Origin: Nocardioides sp.
GTDB lineage: Bacteria > Actinomycetota > Actinomycetes > Propionibacteriales > Nocardioidaceae
Length of the DNA: 64,000 bases
Direction of reading: 5' to 3'
Assembly (NCBI RefSeq): GCF_030019515.1
Contig: NZ_JASEEQ010000003.1
Span: forward strand, 124,001-188,000
Shown one piece after another: positions 50,718 through 57,440 of the stretch. Every line of letters begins with the position of its first letter. The first letter of the stretch is position 1. The notes beneath the pieces are model-generated. The model did no database searches. It was given only the letters and a program-made list of their open reading frames with translations, and was not told where the DNA came from. The position numbers and the translations under genes are program-made.

Positions 50718-51625
50718 TGGCCGCCCCACCTCGACGCCGCAAGAAGCCACCGGAGCCAGAGGAGCACGACAACCACGAGCGGTGGCTCGTGACCTACGCC
50801 GACATGCTCACGCTGCTGATGGTCCTGTTCATCGTGATGTTCGCGATGAGCCAGGTCGACGAGGCGAAGTACAACGCCCTCAAGTCCGGCCTGGCCGAAG
50901 GCTTCGGCGCGGAGAGCTCGATCATGACCGGCAGCACGTCCGTGCTCCAGGACAACCTCGCCGAGAAGGGTCCGGACTACCTCAGCAGCCAGGCATTCCA
51001 GGCGATGCCCGCCGACCAGCAGCAGCTCGTGCAGGCCGCGGTCACCGCCGAGGAGCGACGGCGCCTCCAGGCCCAGTACGCAGAGGCCGCGGCCGAGGCC
51101 GAGCGGCTCGAGGCCGTCCGCGACAGGCTGATGAGGGCGCTGCGCGCCGCCGGTCTCGCCAAGGACGTGCAGGCGTCCATCGACGACCGTGGTCTCGTGG
51201 TCAGCCTGGTGTCCCGGCACGTCGTGTTCGAGCCGAACATCGCCCAGCTGAGCGGCCGCGGCGAGCGGGTCGTCGACACCCTCTCCGCCGTGCTCCGAGA
51301 CGTGCCGAACGCGCTGCGGATCGACGGCCACACCAACCAGGAGCCGGTGAAGCCACGGTTCTTCGCCACCGACTGGGACCTCTCCGCGGCCCGCGCGGTG
51401 ACCGTGCTGCGCCGGTTCAACGAGCTCGGCGGGGTACCGAAGAAGCGGCTGTCGCTCTCGGCCTTCGGCCACGAACGGCCGCTGATCGACCCGGACACGC
51501 CGGGATCGCAGGAGATCAACAAGCGGGTCGACATCGTCGTCCTCCCGCAGACCAGCTTCGAGGCCACCCAGCTGATCGATGACGTGATGGACGCCCGACC
51601 GGGCGGACAGGGGGCAGAGGGATGA
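50717..51625 (+). CDS. motB: Flagellar stator protein MotB
   Basis: The product has 302 residues, coupled to motA by TGATG. One membrane helix (about 27-45) carries the ion-binding Asp29 in Thr-Tyr-Ala-Asp-Met-Leu-Thr-Leu-Leu. A periplasmic helix and the OmpA-like peptidoglycan-binding domain follow, with Ile-Asp-Gly-His-Thr-Asn...Trp-Asp-Leu-Ser-Ala-Ala-Arg-Ala and Lys-Arg-Val-Asp-Ile-Val. The residues after Asp29 (Met-Leu-Thr-Leu-Leu) do not decide firmly between H+ and Na+. Confidence 0.95.
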   Translation: MAAPPRRRKKPPEPEEHDNHERWLVTYADMLTLLMVLFIVMFAMSQVDEAKYNALKSGLAEGFGAESSIMTGSTSVLQDNLAEKGPDYLSSQAFQAMPADQQQLVQAAVTAEERRRLQAQYAEAAAEAERLEAVRDRLMRALRAAGLAKDVQASIDDRGLVVSLVSRHVVFEPNIAQLSGRGERVVDTLSAVLRDVPNALRIDGHTNQEPVKPRFFATDWDLSAARAVTVLRRFNELGGVPKKRLSLSAFGHERPLIDPDTPGSQEINKRVDIVVLPQTSFEATQLIDDVMDARPGGQGAEG

Positions 51626-52092
51626 GTGTGACCGCCATCAAGCGAACCAAGGACAAGACGAACGACGAGACCGCCGAGGCAGGCGGGAAGAAGGCGAAGG
51701 GAGGCAAGAAGAAGAAGCTCCTCCTGATCGGGGTCGCGCTGCTCGTGATCGCGACCGCGGCGTACTGGTTCGTGCTGAAGCCGAGCGGCTCCGCGGAGGA
51801 GGGACCGAAGCCCGGCGCGATCCTGCCGCTGGAGTCCACGCAGATCAACCTGGCCTCCGGCCACTACCTGAAGATCGGGATCGCCCTCCAGCTCGTGGAG
51901 GGCGCACCGGAGGAGGTCGACGGGAGCAAGGCGCTGGACGCCACCATCGAGCTCTTCAGCGGCCGGACCATCGACGAGGTCGCGAACACCAAGGACCGCC
52001 GCGAGCTGAAGGACGAGTTGGAGGCAACGCTGGAGAAGGCCTACGAGGACGAGGTCATGGGTGTCTACTTCACGGAGTTCGTCACGCAATGA
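51622..52092 (+). CDS. fliL: Flagellar basal-body associated protein FliL
   Basis: The product has 156 residues; its ATG overlaps the motB stop. A very Lys-rich N-terminus is followed by one membrane helix (about 37-56) and an extracellular domain with Tyr-Leu-Lys-Ile-Gly-Ile-Ala-Leu-Gln-Leu and Glu-Leu-Lys-Asp-Glu-Leu-Glu-Ala-Thr-Leu, ending Val-Tyr-Phe-Thr-Glu-Phe-Val, as in FliL. It surrounds the stator units and supports torque at high load. Confidence 0.92.
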   Translation: MSVTAIKRTKDKTNDETAEAGGKKAKGGKKKKLLLIGVALLVIATAAYWFVLKPSGSAEEGPKPGAILPLESTQINLASGHYLKIGIALQLVEGAPEEVDGSKALDATIELFSGRTIDEVANTKDRRELKDELEATLEKAYEDEVMGVYFTEFVTQ

Positions 52093-52202
52093 CCCGATGA
52101 TCGGGGCAGCCAGTGCCCCCCACGACCAGGTCGCTCCCGACTCCGTGAGCTGACCCACAACCAGGTGGGAGATCGACGCCGGGACTTCCCGAGCCGACTT
52201 CT

Positions 52203-52230
52203 CTCAGGAACGCGCCGGACGGGCCGATGG
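52203..52230 (+). promoter_or_regulatory. Sigma28 (FliA)-type promoter of the fliM operon
   Basis: CTCA (52203-52206), 16 bases, GCCGATGG (52223-52230). The -10 box covers the first possible ATG of fliM (52227). By sigma28 spacing the transcript should start at about 52237-52239, at the in-frame GTG 52239. This suggests a leaderless mRNA. Confidence 0.7.
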
Positions 52231-52238
52231 AAGTCATC

Positions 52239-53198
52239 GTGGCCTCCTCCGACGCTTCCGTCACGGACCCCGGCACCGCGCCCGCAGCGGATCGGCGGAC
52301 CCGGCGCGCGTCCGCGACCCCGCAGCCGTACGACTTCCGGAGGCCGATCCAGCTCTCCCGCGAGCATTCGCGGATGCTCCAGCTGGCCTTCGACGACTTC
52401 TGCCGGCAGGCGACCACCGTGTTCACCTCGTCGCTGCGGACCGTGTGCGGGGTCAGCCTGTCCTCGATCGAGCAGCGCACGTATGCCGAGTACGTCGACT
52501 CCCTGGACGCCTCGACCTACCTGACGTCGTTCTCCGCGGAGCCACTCTTCGACCGGGGGGTCTTCGAGATCCCCCTGGTCGCGGTGATGACCTGCGTCGA
52601 CCACATGCTCGGCGGCCCGGGCCGCCTCGAGCAGCCGGAGCGGCCGCTGACCGAGATCGAGGCCAGCGTCGCGAGCGGCATGATCCAGCGGCTCCTCGGC
52701 GAGCTGCGCTACTCGATGGCCTCGATCGTCGCATTCGAGCCGGTCGTCCGGGGTGTCGAGTACAGCCCCCAGTTCGTCCAGGTCGCCGGCGCCTCCGACG
52801 TGATGGTGGCCGCGAGCCTGGAGCTGCGGATAAACGACCGCACGTTCCGGATGACCATGTGCATGCCGTTCTCCGGCCTGCTCCCCCACCTGCTCCGTGC
52901 CGCGGCGCCCGTGGCCGTATCCGAGCGGGAGCGCGCCCAGCGCGCCCAGGCCGCCGCCGAGCTCGCCGACCAGTTCCAGCGGGTGCCCGTCGAGGTCGCG
53001 GTGAGCCTGCGACCGACGAGCATCAACCCCGCCCAGCTCGCGACGCTGCGTCCCGGCGATGCCCTCCGCCTGCGCCATCCCGCCGCGGCCCCGCTCGAGG
53101 TCGTCGTCGACGGCACCTGTTTCGCGCACGCCACGCCCGGGACCAGCGGGTTCCGGCTCGCCGCCCTGATCGTGGGCACCCCGAAGGAGAACGCATGA
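52239..53198 (+). CDS. fliM: Flagellar motor switch protein FliM
   Basis: The product has 319 residues from the GTG at 52239; an ATG at 52227 would add four but lies inside the promoter -10 box and has no Shine-Dalgarno. After a 30-residue variable N-terminus the core has Tyr-Asp-Phe-Arg-Arg-Pro, His-Ser-Arg-Met-Leu-Gln-Leu, Asp-His-Met-Leu-Gly-Gly-Pro-Gly and Leu-Thr-Glu-Ile-Glu, all typical, and a C-terminal SpoA domain. I see no clear CheY-binding EIDAL-type motif at the N-terminus. FliM forms the C-ring with FliN and FliG. Confidence 0.93.
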   Translation: MASSDASVTDPGTAPAADRRTRRASATPQPYDFRRPIQLSREHSRMLQLAFDDFCRQATTVFTSSLRTVCGVSLSSIEQRTYAEYVDSLDASTYLTSFSAEPLFDRGVFEIPLVAVMTCVDHMLGGPGRLEQPERPLTEIEASVASGMIQRLLGELRYSMASIVAFEPVVRGVEYSPQFVQVAGASDVMVAASLELRINDRTFRMTMCMPFSGLLPHLLRAAAPVAVSERERAQRAQAAAELADQFQRVPVEVAVSLRPTSINPAQLATLRPGDALRLRHPAAAPLEVVVDGTCFAHATPGTSGFRLAALIVGTPKENA

Positions 53199-53950
53199 CC
53201 ACCGTGCAGACCACCGTCGACCTCGAGCTGGCCACCCGGGCCGCCGCGGCAGCCATCACCGTGCTGCCGGCGGCCGAGCCGCTCACCGCCGGCACCCCGC
53301 GCGCGGGCGAGCCCGGCGACGGCGCGACGTTCGCGGGCGCGGTCGTCGCAGAGCTCGACGGTCGCGCCTCCGCACCGGTCGCCGTCCTGGTCGGAGCGGA
53401 CCTCGTATCCGCCCTCGCCGCCAGCCCGATCGGCGGGCTCGACCTCGCCGCGGCGCTGCAGCCCGCGCTGGACGCGGCCGCCCAGGCGCTCGGCGCCCGG
53501 GCCGGGGCCGCCCGCCAGGTGGAGGCCGTCACCGTCTCTGCCGACCTCGGCCAGCCGTTCGTCATCGTCCCGCTCGACGGCGCCGCGGCGGTCGCCGCGC
53601 TCCTGCTGCCCGAGGCGCTGCTCGTCCCCGACGTCGACGCCCTCGAGACCCCGTCCCTCACCCCGGCGCCGGCTTCGGGGTCGGCCAGCACGGTCGGCGT
53701 CCGGCGCGGCATCGAGATGCTGCACGGCGTCGACATGGAGGTCACCGTCGAGATCGGCCGGGCCCGGATGACGGTGCGCGAGCTGCTCGACCTGGCTCCC
53801 GGGGCCGTCCTCGAGCTCGACCGGGCCGCCGGCAGCCCCGCGGACCTGCTGGTCAACGGCCGGCTGATCGCCCGCGGCGAGGTCGTCGTGATCGACGAGG
53901 ACTTCGGGCTGCGGATCACCGAGATCGTCACCGACACCACGGCGGGCTGA
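53195..53950 (+). CDS. fliN: Flagellar motor switch protein FliN, extended form
   Basis: The product has 251 residues, coupled to fliM (ATGA). The C-terminal SpoA domain (about 170-248) has Glu-Met-Leu-His-Gly-Val-Asp-Met-Glu-Val-Thr-Val-Glu-Ile-Gly-Arg...Leu-Leu-Asp-Leu-Ala-Pro-Gly-Ala-Val and Glu-Asp-Phe-Gly-Leu-Arg-Ile-Thr-Glu-Ile. The N-terminal 165 residues are Ala-rich with two repeated-looking alpha/beta parts, more like FliY than the 137-residue enteric FliN, but no CheC phosphatase motif can be seen. It builds the lower C-ring and docks FliH. Confidence 0.92.
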   Translation: MTTVQTTVDLELATRAAAAAITVLPAAEPLTAGTPRAGEPGDGATFAGAVVAELDGRASAPVAVLVGADLVSALAASPIGGLDLAAALQPALDAAAQALGARAGAARQVEAVTVSADLGQPFVIVPLDGAAAVAALLLPEALLVPDVDALETPSLTPAPASGSASTVGVRRGIEMLHGVDMEVTVEIGRARMTVRELLDLAPGAVLELDRAAGSPADLLVNGRLIARGEVVVIDEDFGLRITEIVTDTTAG

Positions 53951-53951
53951 C

Positions 53952-54356
53952 GTGCTCGAGCTCACCGTCCGCCTGCTGGTCTCGCTGTCCCTCGTCATCG
54001 GGCTGCTCCTGCTGCTCGCCCGGTTCGGCGGGCGGCGCTTCCGCGGCGGCCGCGACCCCATGGTGCGGGTCCTGCACCGCCACCACCTGTCCCGCGGCTC
54101 GACGGTCTCCGTGGTCGCCGTGGGCAGTCGGCTGCTCGTCCTGGGCGCCACCGAGCACCAGGTCCGCGTGCTCACCGAGCTCGACCCCGACGACCTCGCC
54201 ACCACCGACGCCGAGGTGCTCTCCCTGGCGGAGGGTCCCGCCGAGCGCCCGGTCGCGTCCGATCCGGCCGCGGCAGCCGGTGCACTGGCGGGGTCGGTCC
54301 TCAGCGCCGCCACCTGGCGCCAGGCCCTGGCCGCCGCGACCCGGCGGAGCTCGTGA
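53952..54356 (+). CDS. fliO: Flagellar biosynthesis protein FliO
   Basis: The product has 134 residues with a GTG start one base after the fliN stop. An N-terminal membrane helix (about 4-23) is followed by Arg-Phe-Gly-Gly-Arg-Arg and a small beta domain with Gly-Ser-Thr-Val-Ser-Val-Val-Ala-Val-Gly-Ser-Arg-Leu-Leu-Val-Leu-Gly-Ala-Thr, a FliO pattern. FliO helps FliP to assemble. The stop overlaps the fliP start. Confidence 0.88.
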   Translation: MLELTVRLLVSLSLVIGLLLLLARFGGRRFRGGRDPMVRVLHRHHLSRGSTVSVVAVGSRLLVLGATEHQVRVLTELDPDDLATTDAEVLSLAEGPAERPVASDPAAAAGALAGSVLSAATWRQALAAATRRSS

Positions 54357-55156
54357 CCGCCCGACTGCGGCGCGCTCTCCTGCTCGTCGTCCTCACGCTG
54401 GGCGCCACCTTGGCAGCCCTGGCCGCCGCACCCGGCGCGGCGTACGCCGCTCCCAACGGGCCGAACGGCCCCGACGGACCGCGCGGTGGCAACGGCGTGA
54501 CCGTCGACCTCGGCGGCCTCACCGACAGCCCGAGCACGTCCGTGACGGTGCTGATCGGCCTCACGCTCATCTCACTGCTGCCGGCGATCCTGCTCAGCTG
54601 CACGGCGTTCACGAAGATCTTCGTGGTGCTCGGCCTGACCCGGAACGCACTCGGGCTCCAGCAGACGCCGCCGAACCAGGTGCTGGCGGGCCTGGCCCTG
54701 TTCCTCAGCCTGTTCGTGATGGGTCCGGTGCTGTCCGACATCAACGAGGTCGGGCTCCAGCCCTACCTCAACGGGGACAAGACGACGTCGGTCGCGATCC
54801 AGGACGGCATCGAGCCACTGCGCGACTTCATGCTCGACAACACCGACGACGATGAGCTGATGCTGCTCACCAACGTCGCCGACCGCGACCTGCCCGAGGA
54901 CCGGGCCGACGTGTCGACCGCGACCCTGATCCCGGCGTTCGTGCTGACCGAGCTCAAGCAGGCCTTCATCATCGGGTTCATCATCTTCATCCCGTTCCTC
55001 GTCATCGACCTCGTGGTCAGCGGCGCGTTGATGGCCCTCGGCATGATGATGATGCCGCCGGTGATGGTGTCGCTGCCGTTCAAGTTGCTGCTGTTCGTGC
55101 TGGTCGACGGCTGGGCCCTGGTCATCAAGTCGCTCGTCGCGAGCTACGCCGGCTAG
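54353..55156 (+). CDS. fliP: Flagellar export gate protein FliP
   Basis: The product has 267 residues with a GTG start. A cleavable-looking signal peptide (residues 1-30, Ala-Tyr-Ala-Ala) precedes the core with Phe-Thr-Lys-Ile-Phe-Val-Val-Leu-Gly-Leu-Thr-Arg-Asn-Ala-Leu, Thr-Pro-Pro-Asn-Gln-Val-Leu and, near the end, Met-Met-Met-Pro-Pro-Val-Met-Val-Ser-Leu-Pro-Phe-Lys. These are strictly conserved FliP motifs. With FliQ and FliR it forms the helical export pore. Confidence 0.97.
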   Translation: MTARLRRALLLVVLTLGATLAALAAAPGAAYAAPNGPNGPDGPRGGNGVTVDLGGLTDSPSTSVTVLIGLTLISLLPAILLSCTAFTKIFVVLGLTRNALGLQQTPPNQVLAGLALFLSLFVMGPVLSDINEVGLQPYLNGDKTTSVAIQDGIEPLRDFMLDNTDDDELMLLTNVADRDLPEDRADVSTATLIPAFVLTELKQAFIIGFIIFIPFLVIDLVVSGALMALGMMMMPPVMVSLPFKLLLFVLVDGWALVIKSLVASYAG

Positions 55157-55165
55157 GAGCACGCC

Positions 55166-55435
55166 ATGTCCGACACCGCCATCATCGAGATCGCGTTGCG
55201 CACCCTGGTGGTCGCGCTCAAGCTCTCCGCCCCGATCCTGGTCACCTCGCTGGTCATCGGCTTCGCGATCTCGCTGTTCCAGTCGCTGACCCAGATCCAG
55301 GAGGCCACGCTCGCGTTCGTGCCGAAGCTGATCGGCGTCGGGATCGCGCTGCTGCTCTGCGGCAACTGGATGATGCACACGCTCGTCTCCTTCACCAACG
55401 ACCTCTTCGCGGGGATCCCCGCTCTCCTCGGCTGA
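55166..55435 (+). CDS. fliQ: Flagellar export gate protein FliQ
   Basis: The product has 89 residues and two membrane helices. Ala-Pro-Ile-Leu-Val-Thr-Ser-Leu-Val-Ile-Gly-Phe-Ala-Ile-Ser-Leu-Phe-Gln-Ser-Leu and Thr-Gln-Ile-Gln-Glu-Ala-Thr-Leu-Ala-Phe-Val-Pro-Lys are conserved in the family. It lies between fliP and fliR in the normal order. Confidence 0.96.
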   Translation: MSDTAIIEIALRTLVVALKLSAPILVTSLVIGFAISLFQSLTQIQEATLAFVPKLIGVGIALLLCGNWMMHTLVSFTNDLFAGIPALLG

Positions 55436-55443
55436 GCCGATCC

Positions 55444-56205
55444 ATGACCCTGACCGTGGCGGGCGAGCCGCTCGTGGCTTACCTGCTCGCCTCGGTCCGC
55501 ATCGTGTCCTGGCTCGCCGTGGTCCCGCCGTTCTCCGGACGGGCCGTGCCGATGATGGCGAAGGTCGTGCTCGGCCTCGGCCTCGCCTTCGCCGCGGTCC
55601 CCGACGGCGGGTCGATCCCGCTCTCGACGGTGGGCCTGCTCCTCAACGTGGGCACCCAGGTGCTCATCGGGCTCGCGATGGGCTTCGTCACCCAGCTCCT
55701 GTTCGGGGCGATCGCCGCGGCCGGCAGCCTGATCGACGTCTTCGGCGGCTTCTCGCTCGCCTCGGGCTTCGACCCGCTCTCGATGAACGCCAACACGGTC
55801 TTCGGCAAGTTCCACCAGATGCTGGCCACGGTGCTGCTGTTCGCCAGCGGCGGTCACCTGCTGGTGATCGGCGGGCTGCTGCGCACCTTCCACTTCCTCC
55901 CGCTCGGCACCTCCCCGGAGTGGCAGACGGCGCCCGACGTGCTGCTGACCGCCTTCGGGATGTTCTTCACGACCGCCGTCCAGATCGCGCTGCCGATGAT
56001 CGCGGTGCTGTTCCTGTCCGACCTCGGGCTGGCGCTGCTGACGAAGGTCGCGCCGCAGCTCAACGCCTTCAACGTGATGTTCCCGGTCAAGGTCGGCATG
56101 ACCCTGCTGCTGGTGGGGCTCTCGTTCCCGGTGCTCCCGCAGGCCGTGGACCGGCTCGTCGACCTGACCACCCAGGCGATGTCCACGCTCGCGGGAGCGG
56201 GGTGA
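55444..56205 (+). CDS. fliR: Flagellar export gate protein FliR
   Basis: The product has 253 residues and about six hydrophobic helices. Phe-Ser-Gly-Arg-Ala-Val-Pro near residue 32, Gly-Phe-Val-Thr-Gln-Leu-Leu-Phe-Gly-Ala-Ile near 80, and Ala-Pro-Gln-Leu-Asn-Ala-Phe-Asn-Val-Met-Phe-Pro-Val-Lys near 201 are the FliR motifs. It completes the FliPQR pore; flhB follows after seven bases. Confidence 0.95.
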   Translation: MTLTVAGEPLVAYLLASVRIVSWLAVVPPFSGRAVPMMAKVVLGLGLAFAAVPDGGSIPLSTVGLLLNVGTQVLIGLAMGFVTQLLFGAIAAAGSLIDVFGGFSLASGFDPLSMNANTVFGKFHQMLATVLLFASGGHLLVIGGLLRTFHFLPLGTSPEWQTAPDVLLTAFGMFFTTAVQIALPMIAVLFLSDLGLALLTKVAPQLNAFNVMFPVKVGMTLLLVGLSFPVLPQAVDRLVDLTTQAMSTLAGAG

Positions 56206-56212
56206 CCGGCCG

Positions 56213-57358
56213 ATGACCGGCGAGAAGTCCGAGAAGCCGACAACCAAGCGCCGCAAGGAGAACCGCAAGGAGGGCCAGGTCCCGCGGTCCGCCGAGATCG
56301 GGGCGTGGTCCGCGCTGCTGCTGATCGCGATGTTCCTCCCCCGCCTGTTCGGCCACGAGGTCGACCGGCTCCGGGAGCTGACCACGACCGCGTTCTCCTC
56401 GGCGTCCGATGCCGACGCGGACATCGCCGTACACCTCCTCGGCCAGGCCCTCTGGCACGTGCTCCTCGTCCTGGTCGCCCTGGGCGCCGGCATCGCCGTG
56501 GTCGGGGTCGCCGGCGCGCTCAGCCAGGGTGGCTTCTTCCTCGCGACCAAGTCGGTCAAGCCGAAGCTCTCCAAGCTCAACCCGCTGCCCGGCTTCAAGC
56601 GGATCTTCGGACCGCGCGCGCTCTGGGAGGGCGCGAAGATGGTGCTGCGCAGCGCCGTCGTGGCGGTGCTGGTGTGGAGCGCGGTGAAGTCGATGCTGCC
56701 GCTGATCGGCGGGTTGCTGCCGGTGTCGGTGGTCCTCGACGAGATCGGGTCGCACGCGGTCTCGATGCTCCGCAACGTCGCGGTCGCCGGCGTGCTGCTC
56801 GGCGGCGCCGACTACCTGGTCCAGCGGAAGATGATGGGCAAGAAGACCCGGATGTCCAAGGACGAGGTGAAACAGGAGCACAAGCAGTCCGAGGGCGACC
56901 CGCTGCTGAAGGGCGCGATCCGCTCCCGCCAGCTCGCGGCCTCGCGCAACCGGATGATGGCCGACGTGCCGACCGCCGACGTCGTCCTGGTCAACCCCAC
57001 CCATGTCGCGGTCGCCCTCCGCTACGAGCCCGAGCGCGGGGCTCCGCGGGTCGTGGCCCGCGGCGCGGGGGTGATCGCGGCCGCCATCCGCGAGAAGGCT
57101 ACGGAGGCGCGGATCCCCCTGGTCCGCGACGTACCGCTCGCCCGAGCGCTCTACACGTCCACCACCGTCGGGCAGGAGATCCCCACCGAGCTGTTCGCGG
57201 CGGTCGCGCAGGTCCTCGCCTTCGTCCTCAGCCGCCGCGCGCGTGGCCAGTACGGCGGCGAGCACCGCACCCCGCGTAGCGTCGACGAGCTCCCCGAGGT
57301 GCTCGCCGCCGGTCGGCGTCGCCGGAACCCCTCAGGCTCGGCGCCTGCCGGCCGATAG
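56213..57358 (+). CDS. flhB: Flagellar export switch protein FlhB
   Basis: The product has 381 residues. The N-terminus Glu-Lys-Pro-Thr...Arg-Arg-Lys-Glu-Asn-Arg-Lys-Glu-Gly-Gln-Val-Pro-Arg-Ser is typical. Four membrane helices follow, then the cytoplasmic domain with the autocleavage motif Asn-Pro-Thr-His at 261-264 and Val-Pro-Leu-Ala-Arg-Ala-Leu. Self-cleavage, triggered via FliK, changes specificity from hook to filament. A 30-residue Arg/Pro-rich tail is specific to this protein. Confidence 0.96.
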   Translation: MTGEKSEKPTTKRRKENRKEGQVPRSAEIGAWSALLLIAMFLPRLFGHEVDRLRELTTTAFSSASDADADIAVHLLGQALWHVLLVLVALGAGIAVVGVAGALSQGGFFLATKSVKPKLSKLNPLPGFKRIFGPRALWEGAKMVLRSAVVAVLVWSAVKSMLPLIGGLLPVSVVLDEIGSHAVSMLRNVAVAGVLLGGADYLVQRKMMGKKTRMSKDEVKQEHKQSEGDPLLKGAIRSRQLAASRNRMMADVPTADVVLVNPTHVAVALRYEPERGAPRVVARGAGVIAAAIREKATEARIPLVRDVPLARALYTSTTVGQEIPTELFAAVAQVLAFVLSRRARGQYGGEHRTPRSVDELPEVLAAGRRRRNPSGSAPAGR

Positions 57359-57440
57359 TTCACCCGACGCCAGGACGGAGTCGGACAGCGGTGCCAAGGA
57401 CGGCGCCCGCCTCATCAACCCGTCTCGCCTGGAGGAGCTC

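Noticed and set aside
52227..52238. ATG 52227 as fliM start
   Set aside because: It lies inside the sigma28 -10 box and lacks a Shine-Dalgarno; an mRNA from this promoter would begin after it. The difference is only four residues, so this is a preference, not a certainty.
57243..57440. Longer flhA start overlapping flhB
   Set aside because: The added residues are an out-of-frame shadow of flhB; GTG 57441 has GGAGGAG directly upstream and gives a standard FlhA N-terminus.
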